Below, piece after piece: positions 53,711 to 62,651 of a DNA stretch of 64,000 nucleotides. Positions within the stretch are counted from its first letter, which is position 1. Every line of letters begins with the position of its first letter. The translations under genes were made by a program, and so were the position numbers. The DNA is from Halobacteriovoraceae bacterium (GTDB taxonomy: Bacteria; Bdellovibrionota; Bacteriovoracia; Bacteriovoracales; Bacteriovoracaceae): positions 132,485 through 196,484 of the forward strand of contig PASN01000010.1 in NCBI GenBank assembly GCA_002711995.1. Reading direction: 5' to 3'. The notes beneath the pieces were generated by a model, which had not been told where the DNA came from, ran no database searches, and saw nothing but the letters and a program-made list of their open reading frames with translations.

Positions 53711-54736
53711 ATGAAGCTTTTGTTGCTAACTTTCTTATTTACTCAAGTTGTTCTCTCCTCTCAAAGCTTTGATGTGGGCGTACTTTATTGGTCGATGAAT
53801 ATCGAGGGCCAAGTGGCGATGAGGCAAGGTCTTGAGTCCCAGGCCAAAGAGATAAATGCAAAAGCTAAAAAAACAGGCACCCCCACTATAAACTTAATCC
53901 ATCACATCGCGGGAGATGGAGCTGATGGTGTTAAGAATCAAATATCCCAATTCAATTCATTAATAAAACAAAAAGTAGATTTGATTGTAGTCCAACCCAC
54001 TGATAACGCCGCCCTTTCAGGCTCTTTAAAAAAAGCAAACCAGGCCAATATTCCAGTAATAGCTTATGACCAATATATTATTGGAGGAGAACTCAAGAGC
54101 TTCATTACCTCAAACAACTACCAGGCCGGTTTTCTTGCAGGTGAATACCTGGCATCCAAATTTAAGGATAAGAAAAAGGTAAAATTGATTGTCGTTCAGT
54201 ACCCTAAAGTTTCTTCGGCGATTGACAGAGTTGACGGTTTTTTTGACGCCTTTAAAGAAAGCTCTAAAACTTACGAAGTGGTGGGAACCTATGAAGCGGT
54301 GGAGCCAAGCGGCGGGAAAGCCGTTGGAAAAGAAATACTGAAGTCCTTTCCCAAAAAAGGCTCTTTTGATGCAATATTCACCATAAATGATGGTGGCGGG
54401 ATCTCTGTTGTAAAAGAGCTAAAAAAGGCGGGGAGAGACGAAATTTTACACGCTACAGTAGATGGAGATCCTAAATCAATTGCGAATCTTAAAGAGGCCA
54501 ACCTTACCGTAATAAACAGCGCTCAATTTTGCGCAGAAATTGGTCGCCAGTCTATTAGACAGGGATACAAATTCTTGTTGGGACAGAAGATTTCTAAGAA
54601 AATTCTCATCCCCACTTTTCCAATAACAAAAGAAACGATCGACAGATACACAGGGTGGAATGGTAAAATACCAGCTCCTTTCAAAAAGCCATGGAAAAGA
54701 AACTCAGAGTGGAGCGCAAAGATTGAAAGTTTTTAA
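53711..54736 (+). CDS. Ribose/LuxP-type periplasmic binding protein
   Basis: This 341-residue binding protein has a signal (LLLLTFLFTQVVLSS) and a Peripla_BP_4 fold: SFDVGVLYWSM, DLIVVQPTDNAALSGSLKKA, IPVIAYDQYIIGG, SFDAIFTINDGGG. Such proteins bind ribose, autoinducer-2 or similar. There is no permease or ATPase gene nearby. It overlaps a second binding-protein gene by 14 bases. Its ligand cannot be determined. Confidence 0.85.
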   Translation: MKLLLLTFLFTQVVLSSQSFDVGVLYWSMNIEGQVAMRQGLESQAKEINAKAKKTGTPTINLIHHIAGDGADGVKNQISQFNSLIKQKVDLIVVQPTDNAALSGSLKKANQANIPVIAYDQYIIGGELKSFITSNNYQAGFLAGEYLASKFKDKKKVKLIVVQYPKVSSAIDRVDGFFDAFKESSKTYEVVGTYEAVEPSGGKAVGKEILKSFPKKGSFDAIFTINDGGGISVVKELKKAGRDEILHATVDGDPKSIANLKEANLTVINSAQFCAEIGRQSIRQGYKFLLGQKISKKILIPTFPITKETIDRYTGWNGKIPAPFKKPWKRNSEWSAKIESF

Positions 54737-55517
54737 TCCAGGAATTCTCCTTAGTTTTCTTTTGGCCCTTGCCCCCGCAACAGCTGCAACAAATTCAAAC
54801 TTTATAAAAGTGGGAATCACAAATAAGTGCCCCTATTTTTGTGAAGGCCAAGAAAACTCAGGATACATTTCCGAAATTTTACAGAAAGCGGCCAAGATTA
54901 GCGGACAAAAAATAAAGTTTGTCATGGTTCCAGAACTTAGAGTGGTCGACCTCTTAAAAAAGGGAGTGTTTGACGTCACGATTCTTCCCTCTGGAGTACT
55001 CAGAAAGAATCCCAAAATTTTCAACTTAAAAGCCCAGGTTGGCGTTCACTTTTTAGCACTTGCAAGCTTTGGCAATAAAGAGCTCTTAGAAAGCTTTGAT
55101 AATTTAAAAGGTAAAACAGTAGTTTTTTCTGGCGGAAATCATCATAAAGAATTGTTAGATAAAAAATTGGAGAACCTAAATAAGGGTAACAAAAACCTTT
55201 TAACCCACCTTACGGGCAAAAACAGCACCATTAGACAACAGAAGATGATTGAACAAGAGAGGGCCGATGTTATAATTAGCGACTTCAACATCCTGTCTTT
55301 TTATAATTTAAGAAGGCATCGAAGGTCAAAGATGACTATAGTCCCTAGTTCTATTGGCGGCTTCACACCGCTTTTACTCACCAGCAGCAAAAAAGATGAA
55401 GCCATTGTAACTTTTGGTGAGGCCGTTTCAACATATTTGCAAAAATCAAGGCAAAGTGGAGAGCTTGACTCAATACTTAAAAAATACAATATTTCAGACT
55501 GGGATCAATACTATTAG
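54723..55517 (+). CDS. SBP_bac_3-type periplasmic binding protein
   Basis: The start is TTG 54723, eight bases after TGGAG and within the end of the previous gene; this puts a signal (FNPGILLSFLLALAPATAA) at the N terminus. The mature part resembles amino-acid-type binding proteins (FIKVGITNKCPYFCEGQ, GYISEILQKAAKISGQKI, LLKKGVFDVTILPSGVLR). An unusual Cys pair near the N terminus may form a disulfide. No transporter is nearby. It ends by interlocking with the convergent cusA stop in TTAG. Confidence 0.8.
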   Translation: MKVFNPGILLSFLLALAPATAATNSNFIKVGITNKCPYFCEGQENSGYISEILQKAAKISGQKIKFVMVPELRVVDLLKKGVFDVTILPSGVLRKNPKIFNLKAQVGVHFLALASFGNKELLESFDNLKGKTVVFSGGNHHKELLDKKLENLNKGNKNLLTHLTGKNSTIRQQKMIEQERADVIISDFNILSFYNLRRHRRSKMTIVPSSIGGFTPLLLTSSKKDEAIVTFGEAVSTYLQKSRQSGELDSILKKYNISDWDQYY

Positions 55518-58500
55518 CTCAACTTTCTCTTCTCAAAGTAAGCGAAAGTAAGCGGCACCATAAACAATGTTATAAACTCAAAGACCATTCCTCCTACTAC
55601 GGGTAATGCCATAGGTTTTATAATCTCAGAGCCAGTAGTCGTGGTCCACATAATGGGGACCAAAGCAACTATTGTGGTAATTGTAGTCATCACTAACGGT
55701 CGAATTCTTCTAGCACCTGCTTCTATCACGGCCTCTTTTATTGATGCCCAGTCATTTGGCGCATTCTTTTTAAGCGACTCTTGCAGGTAGCTCATCATGA
55801 CCACCCCGTCATCAACGGCAATGCCAAACAACGCAATAAATCCAACCCATACAGCAACGGATGTGTTGAATCCCCCTAGGAATAGAAAAATCATCCCCCC
55901 AGACAGTGCAAGTGGTATGGCACTAAATATGATTGCCGCGTTTCTTAAATTTCCAAGCCCTAAGTATATGATTAGCAGATTGATGAGAAGAGATAGCGGC
56001 ACAAGAATCATTAGTCTATTATTTGCCCTAACCTGGTTTTCAAACTGTCCGGCCCATTCAATAGAGTATCCTGCGGGAACTGCAACCTCTTGCGAAACAA
56101 CGTTTTTTGCTTCCTCAACAAAGTCCATAAGGTCTCTATTTTTAACATTTAACATTACGAGTGAGCGAAGCATTCCATTTTCAGACTGAATGGCGGCAGG
56201 CCCTGTTACAACTTTTATGTCTGCAAGCTGCTCTATTGGAATATGATAACCCAAAGGACTTGGTACAAGCACCCTTTTTAACTCATCGATTCTGTCTCTC
56301 AGCTCTTTTTTATATCTTATCCTTATAGGGTATCTTTCCCTGCCATCGTAAAACTGACCTATACTCATCCCCCCTACAGCTGTCTGTAAGATCTTATTGA
56401 CTGTGCCGGAGTTAATTCCGTATCTGGAGGCAGCAACCCTATCAATATCGAACTCGATGTAAGGCTTTCCAGTAATTTGTTCGGCGTATATCCCATATGC
56501 GCCTTCCACATTTTCGAGTGCCTTGCCAATCTTGGAAGCGAGCTCCTCAGTTTTTTTAAGATCGTCACCAAAGATTTTCACGCCAATCTGAGTTTTTATC
56601 CCCGTTGAAATCATTCCAACTCTTACTTGAATAGGAAAGTCCCATGAATTAACGAGTCCTGGCACTTGAAGGGATTCATCAAGCTCGTTCATGATATCGT
56701 ATATGCTTGTTCCTGAAGGCCACTTCTCCTTTGGCACGAGTTTAATAATTGTCTCAAACATTGCAACTGGGGCCGGATCAAGTGCAGTGTCAGCTCTACC
56801 CAACTTTCCGACAGCATACTCGACTAAAGGATGATCATTAATTACCTTGTCGGTATAACTTAAAAGCCTCACCGCCTCAGTCATACTGATATCTGGCGTT
56901 GTTGTCGGCATATACATGATATCACCTTCGTTTAGAGAAGGCATAAATTCCTCACCAAGTTGACTGTAAGAATATGCTCCAGCTGCTAGAATAAGTCCGG
57001 ACAACATAAAAAAGTATTTTTTATGATCAAGCAACCAGCTGAGTGTTGGCCTGTAGGCGTTGACAATTAAAAGGCCTACCTTGTTGTCCTTAATGTTCCT
57101 AAGCTTTCCTCCAAGAAAGTAATAGCTTAGCGCCGGTATTAAAATAATAGCGACAACTACCGCTCCAAACATCGCCAATGTTTTAGACCAGGCCAGAGGT
57201 TCAAAGAGCTTGCCCTCAGCTCCAATTAGCCAAAACACTGGCAAAAAAGTAATGATCGTAGTCAGCACAGCTGTAAGAATTGCAGGCCCGACTTCTTTGG
57301 CTGCTTTGACTATAATGCCAACTTTCTCTTTTCCAGATGCGTTGGGGTGCTCGGATAAGTGAGAATAGATATTTTCAGTCATGATGATTCCCATGTCGAC
57401 CATGGTTCCAATGGCAATAACAAGGCCTGCAAGACTCATGACATTTGACTCGACACCAAACACCCTCATAAGTAGGAAACTGACTCCAACTCCAAATGGA
57501 AGCGTCAAGGACACCAATATTGAAGATTTAAAATGCAGGAGAAAGGCAAACACAACTACGATTGTGATGAGAATCTCTTCAGTCAGGGCGTTGTAAACAG
57601 TGCTTATAGTTCTTTCAACCAGCTCTGATCTATCATAGAATGGCACAAGCCTAACGCCCTCAGGCAGTCCTTTCCTCACTATCTCAAGCTTTTTCTTGAG
57701 ATGATCGATTACATTCTTTGGATTTTCACCAAAGCGCATGGTTACGACGCCACCAACTACAGCTTGCCCATTCTTGTCCAATGCACCTCTTCTAAAACTT
57801 GGCCCGGTGCCGACTCTGGCGATGTCTTTGACTCTAATTGGTGTTTTATTTTTTACCGCTACCACTACATTCTCAATATCCTCTAGAGAATTAAAAAAGC
57901 CTTTGCCTCTGACAACAAACTCTCTCTCCCCCTCTTCAATAACCTCAGCTCCCACATCCACGTTGCTGTTTTGAATTGCGCTAATTAAGTGACTTAAATG
58001 GACATCAAAAGCAAAAAGCTTCTTTGGGTCCACATCAATTTGATACTCTTTTACAAAGCCACCCACGCTTGCAACTTCACTCACGCCTTCAGTGCCTTGC
58101 AAGAGGTACTTCACATAGAAGTCTTGGATGGTTCTTAGCTCTCCCAATGATTTTGGTTCTGGGTTGTCAGGCCTATTTTCAAGTGTGTACCAGTAGACTT
58201 GGCCAAGCCCTGTGGCATCAGGGCCCATTTTTGGACGAACACCTTCTGGCAAAACAGTTGAGGCCGTGGAGATTCTTTCTAGAACTCTTGAGCGACTCCA
58301 GTAGAAATCGACATCCTCTTCAAAGATCATATAGATTATAGAGAAGCCAAAAGCTGACACTCCCCTAATCTTTTTTACACCTGGTGTGCCTTGCATTTGA
58401 ACGCTAAGGGGGTAGGTAACTTGTTCTTCAATATCCTTTGGAGATCTACCAGGCCATTCAGTAAAAATAATCTGTTGGTTTTCTCCTATGTCAGGAATAG

Positions 58501-58612
58501 CATCAACATGGGCGCTTAAAAGGCTGTAAACTGACAGGCCTCCCAATAAAGAAAATATCAGAATAATAAAGATTCTTTTTTTTACAGAAAACTCAATTAA
58601 ATTCTTTATCAT
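55514..58612 (-). CDS. cusA: CusA/CzcA-family heavy-metal RND efflux pump
   Basis: This 1032-residue inner-membrane RND transporter is of the heavy-metal efflux family: PDIGENQQIIFTEWPGRSP, the membrane acidic region IGTMVDMGIIMTEN, and VWVGFIALFGIAVDDGVV. The three methionines of CusA's copper/silver site are preserved: IMYMPTT, VAMFETI and VGMISTGIKTQIG. It should export Cu(I) or Ag(I). It is the third gene of cusC-cusB-cusA, with nine bases to cusB. Confidence 0.95.
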   Translation of the reverse strand: MIKNLIEFSVKKRIFIILIFSLLGGLSVYSLLSAHVDAIPDIGENQQIIFTEWPGRSPKDIEEQVTYPLSVQMQGTPGVKKIRGVSAFGFSIIYMIFEEDVDFYWSRSRVLERISTASTVLPEGVRPKMGPDATGLGQVYWYTLENRPDNPEPKSLGELRTIQDFYVKYLLQGTEGVSEVASVGGFVKEYQIDVDPKKLFAFDVHLSHLISAIQNSNVDVGAEVIEEGEREFVVRGKGFFNSLEDIENVVVAVKNKTPIRVKDIARVGTGPSFRRGALDKNGQAVVGGVVTMRFGENPKNVIDHLKKKLEIVRKGLPEGVRLVPFYDRSELVERTISTVYNALTEEILITIVVVFAFLLHFKSSILVSLTLPFGVGVSFLLMRVFGVESNVMSLAGLVIAIGTMVDMGIIMTENIYSHLSEHPNASGKEKVGIIVKAAKEVGPAILTAVLTTIITFLPVFWLIGAEGKLFEPLAWSKTLAMFGAVVVAIILIPALSYYFLGGKLRNIKDNKVGLLIVNAYRPTLSWLLDHKKYFFMLSGLILAAGAYSYSQLGEEFMPSLNEGDIMYMPTTTPDISMTEAVRLLSYTDKVINDHPLVEYAVGKLGRADTALDPAPVAMFETIIKLVPKEKWPSGTSIYDIMNELDESLQVPGLVNSWDFPIQVRVGMISTGIKTQIGVKIFGDDLKKTEELASKIGKALENVEGAYGIYAEQITGKPYIEFDIDRVAASRYGINSGTVNKILQTAVGGMSIGQFYDGRERYPIRIRYKKELRDRIDELKRVLVPSPLGYHIPIEQLADIKVVTGPAAIQSENGMLRSLVMLNVKNRDLMDFVEEAKNVVSQEVAVPAGYSIEWAGQFENQVRANNRLMILVPLSLLINLLIIYLGLGNLRNAAIIFSAIPLALSGGMIFLFLGGFNTSVAVWVGFIALFGIAVDDGVVMMSYLQESLKKNAPNDWASIKEAVIEAGARRIRPLVMTTITTIVALVPIMWTTTTGSEIIKPMALPVVGGMVFEFITLFMVPLTFAYFEKRKLS

Positions 58613-58621
58613 TGAAGGGTC

Positions 58622-59971
58622 CTAATGCTGATGTGTCGATGAGCGCTCAAAGTCTTCGTACCCACCAAAAAGCTGAGCTTGCGCATCTAATAAAAAGTTT
58701 GCTTCTATAACAACTTCGTCTCCTTCCTTTAGTCCCTCCACTACTTCAACATAACCTTGCGACTCATGGCCTGTGAGAACTTTTCTCGCTTGGAAGGTTT
58801 TTTCATCGACCTTGGTCCACACTACTTTTCGCTTGCCGGTGTCAATTATGGCACTTCTAGGAACTACGAGGGGTGTGCCATCAAATTCGACTTTCAATGC
58901 TGCGTCCGCGACCATTCCAGGCCTTAACTCTCCATCTGGGTTTCCTACTGTGGTTCTAACTTTCAAGGTTCTAGACTTAGGGTTAAGAACAGGACTTATG
59001 AAGTCAATGTTTCCAGATATCCTTTTTCCAGGTAGAGCGGTGAACTCCAAATCAACGCTTTGTCCAAGCTCCACTAAAGCTGAGTCATGCTCGTAGACAT
59101 CCATCTCCACCCATAGAGAAGACAGTTCACTTAGCTCAAAAAAGTTTTCACCCTCTTTAAAGTACTTTCCTACAACAGCGTTCAGTTTCTGCACAACGCC
59201 GGTCGTTGGAGAATAAAGAGTAATAGATCTTGGAACCTTTCCAGACTTGTACCATTTCTCCATTTGCCACTTTTTTATCCCCCACAAACGAAGTCTTTCC
59301 TCACTTTGTTTTAATAGATCTTTAAAAGCGGCATTCGGTCTTTTCTGGTCGTTTTTTCTGGCCAAGAGGTACTCCTCGCCACCGGTAATAAGCTCAGGAC
59401 TATAAAGGTCAATAACTGGGGCTCCTTCCTTTATATGGGAGCCAGTGGACTCGACATAAACTTTTTCAACCCGCCCAGGAACTCTTGCTGGAATGTTGCT
59501 TTCTTTCTTTTCGGAAGGCAGTGCTGTTCCAAGGAGGCGCACAACTTTGCTCATCTTCATAGGCGTGACAGTAAAATATGCTGGTTTGAAGTGCTTTTTT
59601 TGTGCCTCACGGATTCTTACCTCCCCTATAACTTCTCCAGGCCTATTGGTCATTGGGACCATTGGAGTCCCATCTAAAGGGCACACCTCTTTAACTTCAC
59701 TAGTTACATCGGGAAATTTTTCACACTGCCACATTTTCTTTTGAGCTTTAGTTGAAATTGCTTGGCCTTGGTCTATTTCCACCTTCACAAGATTCATGTG
59801 ACAGATGGGACACTTTCCAGACTTATTCTCCCTCACCTGTGGATGCATTGGACATGTGTAGAAGACTTCATGTTTCTCGTGAGTCTCTTTTTTTTCAGCA
59901 TGTCCGTCCTGAGTATTTAGGCAGGATTGAAAGACTGGTGCGAGAAGAAATAACAATAAAAAGACCTTCAT
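58622..59971 (-). CDS. cusB: Efflux RND periplasmic adaptor with heavy-metal-binding N-terminal domains
   Basis: This 449-residue membrane-fusion protein is a lipoprotein (signal ending FQSC, Cys17). Ahead of the adaptor fold are metal-binding modules: YTCPMHPQVRENKSGKCPICH, abridged to YTCPMHPQVRENKSGKC and a second Cys pair (WQCEKFPDV, VCPLDGTPM). The adaptor body has RVPGRVEKVYVESTGSHIKEG and beta-barrel segments ending SRTLKVRTTVGNPDGEL. It links CusA to the outer-membrane channel and may deliver metal to the pump. It overlaps cusC by four bases. Confidence 0.92.
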   Translation of the reverse strand: MKVFLLLFLLAPVFQSCLNTQDGHAEKKETHEKHEVFYTCPMHPQVRENKSGKCPICHMNLVKVEIDQGQAISTKAQKKMWQCEKFPDVTSEVKEVCPLDGTPMVPMTNRPGEVIGEVRIREAQKKHFKPAYFTVTPMKMSKVVRLLGTALPSEKKESNIPARVPGRVEKVYVESTGSHIKEGAPVIDLYSPELITGGEEYLLARKNDQKRPNAAFKDLLKQSEERLRLWGIKKWQMEKWYKSGKVPRSITLYSPTTGVVQKLNAVVGKYFKEGENFFELSELSSLWVEMDVYEHDSALVELGQSVDLEFTALPGKRISGNIDFISPVLNPKSRTLKVRTTVGNPDGELRPGMVADAALKVEFDGTPLVVPRSAIIDTGKRKVVWTKVDEKTFQARKVLTGHESQGYVEVVEGLKEGDEVVIEANFLLDAQAQLFGGYEDFERSSTHQH

Positions 59972-61173
59972 ATTAGTTTGTCTCCGCTTAAAAAAAGATA
60001 TTTCACTTGAAGGCCTGCAAGCTCTGCTTCAAGTTTGTTTTTTCTGATTGCCAAGTTTTGATACTTCAATTCGGCCTGTAACAACTCAATGTAGCTAGTG
60101 CCCCCAAGTCCATAACTTTTGGATGTGATGTCTCTAGCGCTTTTAGCAAAGACTAAGGATTTGTTTTCTATTATGGAAAGTTCTGATCTGCTTTTTCTTA
60201 TTTCAAGCGCAAGCTTTTTTAAAAGGCTGGACTTGCGAAGCCGATAGTCTTTAAGTTTGTTCAAAACTTTAATTTGATTTGCCTGAGCGCTGTCGGCGAT
60301 GGCATAGCGCTTTGATGAAAGTGGCAGGCTAAAACCAATCCCCGCGCTTACAAAGTTTCCAACATCATCCACTTCGTCGCTTCTCTTAGTGTACCCAACA
60401 CTAAGAGTCACATCTGGAATGTAATTTAATTGCCTGGCCCTAACTATGGATTTCGTAGACTTCAGTTCTTTTTCCAGGGCCTTCTCCACCTCATCCTGTT
60501 CTGGATTTTTTTTAAGATCAACTTTAAGGCTAGACCAAGGCACACTTGAAAGGTTCAAGTTCCCTTTAGACTTTTGAGCGATATAGTTCAAGTTTTTATG
60601 GATTTCCTTAAGAGAGTATTTTGTATTGCTCAGATCTGCTTCAACTTCGGCTAATCTAATTTGAAGTTCAAGCAATGCCTGTTGTGAAAGCTTTCCGTTT
60701 GAATATAGTCTCTTTGAAACTTTAATCATATTCTTAAGCCAGCCGTAGTTTTGCTTAAGAATATTTTGATCCTTAGAGAGCTTCCTAATGGCAAATGAGT
60801 AATCCCACAACAGTTTTAATAGTTGTCTTTTTTGATCCAAGGCCATATGTTTTTTTGCTTCTCCCATCAGCTCATAAGAATTTTCTATGTGAGAATACTT
60901 AGTTGTTAGAGGAAAATTTTGTTCCAGTATAATTTGTGTACCAGTCATAGGGGTTTTATTATCCGCAAGACTGTCTTCAGGAAAGTTATTGGCCCTAACT
61001 CTCAACTTTGGATCTCCCCAGGAGCTTTGTGCCACAGACTCAAACTTAAGCCGCTGGGCCTGCTGAGTTAAGGCTTCCACAGCAGGGTGGGTCTCAATAG
61101 TCTGGACGACTTCTTTGAAGCTATATCCATATGCTGGACTTAATATAGAAGAAAGCAGTAAAAAAATAATCAT
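59968..61173 (-). CDS. TolC-family outer-membrane efflux protein
   Basis: The start is ATG 61173, seven bases after AAGG; two extra codons precede it in the same frame. The 401-residue protein has signal IIFLLLSSILSPAYG and long amphipathic helices typical of TolC/CusC (KLRVRANNFPED, GTQIILEQNFPLTTKYS, VSAGIGFSLPLSSKRYAI, YGLGGTSYIELLQAEL). It is the outer-membrane exit duct of the metal efflux operon and its first gene. Confidence 0.9.
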   Translation of the reverse strand: MIIFLLLSSILSPAYGYSFKEVVQTIETHPAVEALTQQAQRLKFESVAQSSWGDPKLRVRANNFPEDSLADNKTPMTGTQIILEQNFPLTTKYSHIENSYELMGEAKKHMALDQKRQLLKLLWDYSFAIRKLSKDQNILKQNYGWLKNMIKVSKRLYSNGKLSQQALLELQIRLAEVEADLSNTKYSLKEIHKNLNYIAQKSKGNLNLSSVPWSSLKVDLKKNPEQDEVEKALEKELKSTKSIVRARQLNYIPDVTLSVGYTKRSDEVDDVGNFVSAGIGFSLPLSSKRYAIADSAQANQIKVLNKLKDYRLRKSSLLKKLALEIRKSRSELSIIENKSLVFAKSARDITSKSYGLGGTSYIELLQAELKYQNLAIRKNKLEAELAGLQVKYLFLSGDKLI

Positions 61174-61328
61174 ACGCATACCTTATAATCCTAATACGAT
61201 TTAAGATGGCAATTTGTGACACAGACTTATTTTGTTGCCTATTCAAGCTATATAAATTCAAGCCCTTAGGCCAATCCATTTTGGAGATTTCATCAAAACT
61301 CTCTTCCCCTATTCAATTTGAATGAGTT

Positions 61329-61351
61329 TATTCCGAATATTATTAGGAATA
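61329..61351. repeat. Inverted repeat upstream of the Tat binding-protein gene
   Basis: TATTCC (61329-61334) and GGAATA (61346-61351) form an inverted repeat with an 11-base spacer, 20 bases upstream of the start codon of the Tat-exported binding protein. It may be an operator. Little else is visible in the 197-base gap, which also must hold the divergent cus promoter. Confidence 0.3.
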
Positions 61352-61370
61352 TTTTAGTCTAAGGGTAAAA

Positions 61371-62642
61371 ATGAAAAAAAAGAACTATACACGTCGAGAA
61401 ATAATTAGAAATGGAGCTAAATCGGCAGCCCTGGGGTACACGGCGATTCATGCTCCTTATGTGCTTTCTAAAAAAACAACAACTGTTCGCGTTCTGGGCA
61501 CCCATGTAACCTTGCAGGAAGAGCTTAGAAAAAAAGCGATGCAAGACCTGGGAATTAATCTTATTTTTGAGCCAAAAGGAAGTGCGGCAGTACTTCAAAA
61601 GGCAGCATCTGAACCTGGCTCCTTTGATCTTTATGAACAGTGGTCGGACAGTATTAATATACTCTGGCAGGCCAAGGCCATTCAACCACTTGAAGTGGAT
61701 CGACTAAAGTATTGGAAAGAAATTAATCCCCTCTCGAAAACAGGTAAACTTACGCCTGATGCTAAGATGGGGGCCGGAGACGCGCCAAACAAGATTTTAT
61801 ATGTACAGAAGGACGGCACTCTGGGAACCAACCCAACAAATAGAGTTAGTTTTATGCCTTATGTCCACAATGTTGACTCGTTCGCATACAACACAAACAT
61901 GATCGAAAAAGGCACACCTTATGAAACGGAAAGCTGGGGATGGCTATTAGATCCCAAAAACAAAGTAAAGGTTTCTTTAATAAACGCACCCACCATCGGA
62001 ATTTTTGACGCAGCCCTTGCCGCTCAGGCCCAAGGCCTTATGTATTTCAAAGATTTGGGAAACATGACAACCGATGAGTTGGATAAGCTCTTTTCAATTT
62101 TGGCGGATAAGAAAAAACAAGGGCACTTTTGCGGCTTTTGGACCTCTGTTCCCCAATCCATAGACTTCATGACTTCCGAAAGAATGGCCATTGGAAGTAT
62201 GTTTTCTCCTGGCGTGTCAGGTGCAAGAGGAAATGGCATACCTGTAACATATGCCGCGCCTAAAGAAGGTTATAGAGCGTGGCATGGTGTAATGTGCATG
62301 TCCAAAGAGACAAAGGGTAAAGTTAAGGATGCCGCCTATGAATACATGAATTGGTGGCTTTCCGGCCATGCGGGGGCCTTCATTGCAAAGCAAGGCTACT
62401 ATATTTCCAATCCAGAAAGATCAAGAGAGCTTCTTCCAAAAGGTGAATGGGATTTTTGGTACGAAGGAAAACCGGCAAATGCAAACTTCACCGGAACTGA
62501 CGGTAAAATTTCAGTAAAGAAGGGCACTATCCGAGATGGTGGATCTTACACAAAGAGGTTTTCAAACATCGCTGTTTGGAACACAGTTATGGACAATTAT
62601 GATTATAGTTTGGACAAGTGGTACGAGTTTCTAAACTCTTAA
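61371..62642 (+). CDS. Tat-exported PotD-like solute-binding protein
   Basis: This 423-residue protein has a twin-arginine signal (NYTRREIIRNGAKSAALGY). The mature part resembles PotD/SBP_bac_8-type proteins (TVRVLGTHVTLQEELRKKA, DLYEQWSDSINILWQAKAI, SFAYNTNMIEKGTP). No transporter genes are near. The histidine kinase gene begins nine bases downstream, giving a second binding-protein/kinase pair like that at 28060-30346. Confidence 0.88.
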   Translation: MKKKNYTRREIIRNGAKSAALGYTAIHAPYVLSKKTTTVRVLGTHVTLQEELRKKAMQDLGINLIFEPKGSAAVLQKAASEPGSFDLYEQWSDSINILWQAKAIQPLEVDRLKYWKEINPLSKTGKLTPDAKMGAGDAPNKILYVQKDGTLGTNPTNRVSFMPYVHNVDSFAYNTNMIEKGTPYETESWGWLLDPKNKVKVSLINAPTIGIFDAALAAQAQGLMYFKDLGNMTTDELDKLFSILADKKKQGHFCGFWTSVPQSIDFMTSERMAIGSMFSPGVSGARGNGIPVTYAAPKEGYRAWHGVMCMSKETKGKVKDAAYEYMNWWLSGHAGAFIAKQGYYISNPERSRELLPKGEWDFWYEGKPANANFTGTDGKISVKKGTIRDGGSYTKRFSNIAVWNTVMDNYDYSLDKWYEFLNS

Positions 62643-62651
62643 GGTGAGCAG

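Noticed and set aside
61359-61685. Antisense 108-codon frame over the Tat binding-protein start
   Set aside because: It runs against a clear conserved gene and has no signal of its own; it is a shadow frame.
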